Shown here one piece after another: positions 5,070 to 8,029 of a stretch of 8,029 nucleotides of DNA. Each line of letters begins with the position of its first letter. The first letter of the stretch is position 1. A model generated the notes under the pieces. That model did not search any database. It was not told the DNA's origin and saw nothing but the letters and a program-made list of their open reading frames with translations. Origin of the DNA: a bacterium (GTDB lineage Bacteria; Patescibacteriota; Microgenomatia; Daviesbacterales; UBA10151); NCBI GenBank assembly GCA_027364775.1, contig DAHXOS010000075.1, forward strand, positions 1-8,029. Reading direction: 5' to 3'. The translations under genes were made by a program, and so were the position numbers.

Positions 5070-6009
5070 AGTGACTTAAAATTACTTTTTTAAATTTTTC
5101 CATATCATCATAATTATATATTGATACTTTAAGCAAAGTTTTATTTTTAAAATGTTTTTCAATTTTCTTAAATTGCTCCTCATCGATCAAGTCGGATTTT
5201 GTAATAACTATTATTTCTCTTTTTTCCAGTAATACCGGATCATAATTTCCCATCTCTTTCCTAATCACTGCGTAGTCATTTTCCGGATTAATACTGTCTG
5301 CAGCAATACAGTGAATTAATAGCCTAACTTTAACAATATGTTTTAAAAACTTAACCCCAAGCCCCTTCCCATCTGATGCACCTTCAATTAAGCCAGGGAT
5401 ATCGGCAATTATTTTGCCTTGCAACATACCTAAATTAGGTTCTAAAGTTGTAAATGGATATTCGGCTACTTTGGCATTTGCACGGGTTAGTTCATTTAAT
5501 AAGCTGCTTTTCCCGGCATTTGGCAAACCGATCAAACCAAAATCTGCGATATAACGTAAGCTGATATGCGCCTCAAATGATTCACCAGGAAGTCCAGGTT
5601 GAGCAAACATCGGTGTAGTTCTAGTTGAAGACCTTAACTCAAAATTCCCCCTACCTCCTAAACCACCCTTAGCTATTAGTATTTTTTGTCCGGATTCCGT
5701 TAATTCTATATTTTTTTTGCCATCTTTACTGGTAATTAATGACCCAACTGGAATAAAAACTATTTTATCGCTTCCATCTAAACCACTTTTTTTATTAGAA
5801 CCTCCACCTTGACCGTTTTCTGCCTCAATAAGTTTTTTATGGGTGAATTGCCTAAGTGCGCTTAAATCTGAAGTTGCCTCTAAATATAAATCTCCGCCTT
5901 TACCGCCATTACCGCCATCAGGTCCACCTTTTTTGGCAGGACGAAATGAAACCTTACCGGGTCCACCATGACCAGCCTTAAAAATAATATCTGCCTCATC
6001 AATTAACAT
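5068..6009 (-). CDS. obg: Obg-family GTPase (ObgE/CgtA)
   Basis: Obg is an essential GTPase that binds the large ribosomal subunit and acts in its maturation and in stress control. Residues 1 to about 155 are the glycine-rich Obg fold (KAGHGGPGKVSF, GGPDGGNGGKGGDL, AKGGLGGRGN). The G domain follows: G1 GLPNAGKSS (161-169), G2 YPFTT (184-188), G3 DIPG (203-206) continuing into LIEGASDGKGLG, G4 TKSD (270-273, for NKxD) and G5 SIY (296-298, a loose form of SAx). At 313 residues it lacks the optional C-terminal OCT domain, as many Obg proteins do. The start at ATG 6009 gives the canonical N-terminus and sits 8 bases after a perfect TATAAT, without a Shine-Dalgarno. The G4 and G5 changes are mild and GTP binding is expected. 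Confidence 0.95.
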   Translation of the reverse strand: MLIDEADIIFKAGHGGPGKVSFRPAKKGGPDGGNGGKGGDLYLEATSDLSALRQFTHKKLIEAENGQGGGSNKKSGLDGSDKIVFIPVGSLITSKDGKKNIELTESGQKILIAKGGLGGRGNFELRSSTRTTPMFAQPGLPGESFEAHISLRYIADFGLIGLPNAGKSSLLNELTRANAKVAEYPFTTLEPNLGMLQGKIIADIPGLIEGASDGKGLGVKFLKHIVKVRLLIHCIAADSINPENDYAVIRKEMGNYDPVLLEKREIIVITKSDLIDEEQFKKIEKHFKNKTLLKVSIYNYDDMEKFKKVILSH

Positions 6010-6017
6010 TGGTTAAG

Positions 6018-6023
6018 ATTATA
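6018..6023 (-). promoter_or_regulatory. obg -10 box TATAAT
   Basis: A perfect TATAAT on the minus strand lies in the 44-base gap between the response-regulator stop and the obg start, 8 bases before ATG 6009. This predicts a nearly leaderless obg mRNA made independently of the upstream gene. No clear -35 box was seen. Confidence 0.45.
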
Positions 6024-6053
6024 CTGCTAAGCAACCTCAAGAAGCCAGGAAGG

Positions 6054-6452
6054 TTATTTATTTGCCTGATTAAGCAAATTCCGGGTCTGTTCAACTATTT
6101 GTTCCGGTGTAAAGTTTGACTTTACCATATATCCAATTGCACCCAACTTATATGCCTGTTCCATCACTTGATCGTCTCCTAAGTTAGTTAACATACAAAT
6201 TGGTATATCTTTAGTTTTAGAATTAGCTTTTAGTTCTTTTAAGATATTAATACCGCTTTTGTTTGGCAATAAAATATCCAGCAGAATAAAATCATATTTT
6301 TCATTAAAGGCTTTTTTTAAACCCTCATCTCCATTATATGCAGCAATTACCTGATATAAATCTTGATCATGGATTTTATTCCAAGCGTCAAATGAGCGGA
6401 TATAAATATCAATAATAAATTGGTTGTCTTCTATTAATAAGATCTTAATCAT
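6054..6452 (-). CDS. Single-domain response regulator (CheY-like receiver)
   Basis: This 132-residue protein is one receiver domain with no output domain. The acidic pocket is E8 and D9 (ILLIEDN), the phospho-acceptor is D59 (FILLDILLP), the switch Thr is T89 (CMLTN) and the conserved Lys is K111 (MVKS); all key positions are present. Such proteins signal by protein contact or act as a phospho-relay step. It is transcribed divergently from the membrane histidine kinase starting at 6491, its probable partner, with 38 bases between start codons. obg follows on the same strand after 44 bases but has its own -10 box. No Shine-Dalgarno of good quality is seen (AGG lies 14 bases upstream). The extended loop around residues 23-32 (AWNKIHDQDL) is slightly longer than in CheY. 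Confidence 0.92.
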   Translation of the reverse strand: MIKILLIEDNQFIIDIYIRSFDAWNKIHDQDLYQVIAAYNGDEGLKKAFNEKYDFILLDILLPNKSGINILKELKANSKTKDIPICMLTNLGDDQVMEQAYKLGAIGYMVKSNFTPEQIVEQTRNLLNQANK

Positions 6453-6453
6453 T

Positions 6454-6481
6454 TTGCTTATCTTACCTGTTATGATACTAT
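6454..6481 (+). promoter_or_regulatory. Kinase promoter TTGCTT-16-TACTAT in a 38-base divergent spacer
   Basis: TTGCTT (6454-6459) and TACTAT (6476-6481) are 16 bases apart and end 9 bases before ATG 6491. The -35 box begins two bases from the response-regulator start codon. On the minus strand TATAGT (6482-6477) and TATCAT (6477-6472) are -10 candidates for the response regulator that overlap the kinase -10, so the two promoters would compete. Confidence 0.45.
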
Positions 6482-6490
6482 ATTTTTAAG

Positions 6491-7777
6491 ATGGAATCTG
6501 CACCAACATCTAGTTTACTTGGAACTGTAAATCCTCCTAAAACAATTATTAAACTAATTATCTTAACATTGACTGTTATTTGTTTGTTATTAGTTTGGAC
6601 AGTTCAAATCCCCAGTTTTGTAATATATAGAACCTATTTAACAATTATTCTTGGTTTAGTAATTGTTTTTCATACTATTTTTTGGTTTGCTTTGTTTGAT
6701 ATTTTGCACAAAAAAATAGGAGAAGGATTTGATAAATGGGCCGTTTTTGTGGCCTTTTGTGGTTATATTTTACTTTTTGCAGCAGCTTCTTTTTACTCAG
6801 ATGTAATCTTAATTCCACTATTATTTATTGCCACCTTAATTGTTTTTGATAACTGGCAATTAATCTTTTTTGCCAGTTTTCAACTATTATTGGTTAATTT
6901 ACTAGTAGCTTTAGGTTTTGTATCAGGTCAAATAGGTCAGGAATGGGCTAATAATATTACTCTGTTGAATTTAGTTATCGGCTTGGTGGCCACAGTAGCC
7001 AGTTTTCAGATGAAAGAAAGAGAGTTAAAGCTTCAACACCTCGAAGAGATGACAAAAATAAAAAATACTTATATAGCAGCAATATCTCATAATTTAAGGA
7101 CTCCAATAACAGCAATCAATGGATATATTCAGCTTTTAACTTCAGACGGAGTAAATTTTACAAACGATCAAAAAACCATCCTTTCCAACATCAAAACTAA
7201 TGCCGACAATCTGGGTTTATTAATTGAGGATACAATTAATGTCTCTGCCATAGAATCTGGACAGTTTAAATTAAGGCTATCATCTTTTTCCCTTAAGCCT
7301 TTGATTGCTGAGGTTTTAACAGTAGGTTTTAAAGCAGTGGCTCAAAGCAGGGGATCTGAGATAGTTGGACCAACTGATAAGGAACCTGATATTTTAATTG
7401 AAGCGGATAAGGAAAGGCTTAAGGTTGTTATATCCAACCTTGTTGATAACGCATTAAAATATACAGATAGAGGTAGGATTAAGATTGGACTGGACCAGAC
7501 TACGGAGGGAGCAATTATAAAAGTTAGTGATACGGGCAGAGGAATTGCACCTGAGTTTCAAAAAGAACTATTTGAAGAATTTTCCAGACCCAACGGAATA
7601 ATTAATTTTCAACAAAAGGGAACCGGTTTAGGATTATATATTGCTAGACTGATTGTTGAATCTCATCATGGTAAGATCTGGGTAGATTCCGAGGTTAACT
7701 TAGGCACAACTTTTTATATTTTAATTCCTTTTAAACAAAAAATTGAAGGTGCATCCCAAGCTGCAATAGCATCTTAG
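6491..7777 (+). CDS. Membrane sensor histidine kinase (HisKA-HATPase)
   Basis: This 428-residue kinase has an N-terminal membrane region of about six helices (roughly 17-37, 47-70, 84-102, 105-119, 122-143, 155-171), with no sizeable extracytoplasmic domain and no HAMP or PAS domain. A short coiled linker (175-195) leads to HisKA: AAISHNLRTPITAING with phospho-acceptor H200. The HATPase domain shows the N box (VVISNLVDNALKY, 312-324), G1 DTGRG (347-351), the F box FEEFSRP (361-367) and G2 GTGLGLYIARLIVES (377-391). The residue after H200 is Asn rather than the common Glu or Asp that helps autophosphorylation; T204 at H+4, important for phosphatase activity, is kept. The membrane part may sense the bilayer or an internal ligand. 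The divergent single-domain response regulator is the likely partner. No Shine-Dalgarno is seen before the ATG. Confidence 0.93.
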   Translation: MESAPTSSLLGTVNPPKTIIKLIILTLTVICLLLVWTVQIPSFVIYRTYLTIILGLVIVFHTIFWFALFDILHKKIGEGFDKWAVFVAFCGYILLFAAASFYSDVILIPLLFIATLIVFDNWQLIFFASFQLLLVNLLVALGFVSGQIGQEWANNITLLNLVIGLVATVASFQMKERELKLQHLEEMTKIKNTYIAAISHNLRTPITAINGYIQLLTSDGVNFTNDQKTILSNIKTNADNLGLLIEDTINVSAIESGQFKLRLSSFSLKPLIAEVLTVGFKAVAQSRGSEIVGPTDKEPDILIEADKERLKVVISNLVDNALKYTDRGRIKIGLDQTTEGAIIKVSDTGRGIAPEFQKELFEEFSRPNGIINFQQKGTGLGLYIARLIVESHHGKIWVDSEVNLGTTFYILIPFKQKIEGASQAAIAS

Positions 7778-7803
7778 GTAGCTACTCAACCTTAAATTGC
7801 GCA

Positions 7804-7833
7804 TTGACACTAGAGAATAAAAACTTCTAAACT
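7804..7833 (+). promoter_or_regulatory. Promoter TTGACA-18-TAAACT for the last gene
   Basis: A perfect -35 TTGACA (7804-7809) and a 4-of-6 -10 TAAACT (7828-7833) are spaced by 18 bases. The predicted start near 7840 leaves a leader of about 42 bases, which holds a hairpin and a Shine-Dalgarno, unlike the near-leaderless genes elsewhere in the window. Confidence 0.5.
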
Positions 7834-7838
7834 TAAAT

Positions 7839-7854
7839 CCATTAGACCTGATGG
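7839..7854 (+). promoter_or_regulatory. Hairpin at the 5' end of the last gene's mRNA
   Basis: CCATTA, loop GACC, TGATGG folds into a six-pair stem with one G-U pair. It lies at the predicted transcript start and ends 10 bases before the Shine-Dalgarno. A 5' stem that stabilises the mRNA is a plausible role. It is too small to be a known riboswitch. Confidence 0.35.
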
Positions 7855-7864
7855 TCAAATTGAG

Positions 7865-7873
7865 AGGGGGTGA
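7865..7873 (+). promoter_or_regulatory. Strong Shine-Dalgarno AGGGGGTGA
   Basis: It matches the full anti-Shine-Dalgarno complement AGGAGGTGA at 8 of 9 bases and sits 8 bases before ATG 7882. It fixes the start of the last gene and contrasts with the missing Shine-Dalgarno in most other genes here. Confidence 0.7.
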
Positions 7874-7881
7874 ATTTATTA

Positions 7882-8029
7882 ATGGATCCAACAAAACCTT
7901 ATGATCCTTCAGCACAAGGAGGAAACCAACAGCCACCAGTAGTTGAACCAAATACCCAGGGAGATGGACAAACTCCTCCTGCTACACCAGCAGAAGAGAC
8001 ACCTGTTCCTGCGTCACAACCAGAGTCTG
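7882..8029 (+). CDS. Proline-rich protein of unknown function, N-terminal part (3' end outside window)
   Basis: Only 49 residues are visible. They start MDPTKPYDPSAQGG and form a disordered, low-complexity stretch with 12 prolines, many Gln, Glu, Thr and Ala, and no hydrophobic segment, so no signal peptide begins at this Met. The start is secure because a near-perfect Shine-Dalgarno lies 8 bases upstream. Such Pro/Gln/Glu-rich tails often precede a membrane anchor or a folded domain, but the rest is outside the window and the function cannot be named. The strong promoter, leader hairpin and Shine-Dalgarno suggest high expression. A link with the upstream kinase is not shown: the gap is 104 bases and this gene has its own promoter. 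Confidence 0.75.
   Translation, partial: MDPTKPYDPSAQGGNQQPPVVEPNTQGDGQTPPATPAEETPVPASQPES

Noticed and set aside
7778..7800. Intrinsic terminator after the kinase gene
   Set aside because: Only a short GTAGCTAC palindrome and a 4-bp AGGT/ACCT match are present, without a T-run.
7834..7881. Riboswitch in the leader of the last gene
   Set aside because: The leader is only about 42 bases with one small hairpin, too short for a known aptamer plus expression platform.
7721..7951. Minus-strand 76-residue ORF
   Set aside because: It is antisense to the kinase end and to the last gene's promoter and Shine-Dalgarno, which form a coherent plus-strand start.

Overview
This AT-rich bacterial window (roughly two thirds A+T by eye) holds seven complete genes that can be named or described with fair confidence, two tiny overlapping genes of unknown function, one gene cut by each edge, and one very small speculative ORF. 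Most of the recognisable genes have no Shine-Dalgarno sequence, and several start a few bases after a -10 box, so leaderless or near-leaderless transcripts look common. Together with compact gene packing, a short Obg, a small conserved 66-residue protein and a MurA with Asp in place of the catalytic Cys, this suggests a small-genome lineage such as Patescibacteria/CPR (possibly Microgenomates). That placement is inference; no rRNA is present to settle it.

Left part (1-2700), accessory in character. The window opens inside an OLD-family ATPase/TOPRIM nuclease (+), a family linked to phage defence. After a 130-base gap with no clear signal come two tiny minus-strand genes that overlap by 14 bases (1398 to 972). 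They are preceded by a perfect 8-bp inverted repeat that also covers the first gene's ribosome binding site, so they look like a self-regulated two-gene unit. Upstream of them on the same strand is a DUF3419/BtaA-like SAM-binding protein (2543 to 1473). Its 178-base upstream region, shared divergently with the next gene, holds a perfect TATAAT on the minus strand, a hairpin and a possible 25-codon leader ORF.

Middle part (2722-6452), housekeeping. In order: a VIT1/CCC1-type Fe/Mn transporter (+), a 66-residue conserved small protein (+), murA (+), then convergently obg (-), preceded on the same strand by a single-domain response regulator (-). The murA and obg stop codons are 3 bases apart and both lie in one palindromic hairpin.

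Right part (6453-8029). A multi-pass membrane histidine kinase (+) is transcribed divergently from the response regulator across only 38 bases, and the two are probably partners. Last is the start of a proline-rich, disordered protein. It differs from the other main genes in having a TTGACA-type promoter, a 5'-UTR hairpin and a near-perfect Shine-Dalgarno.

The sequence GATAC(T/A)AT recurs upstream of four genes in -10 position and may be this genome's usual promoter core. No tRNA, rRNA, CRISPR array or insertion sequence was seen, and no gene-free stretch exceeds 300 bases.
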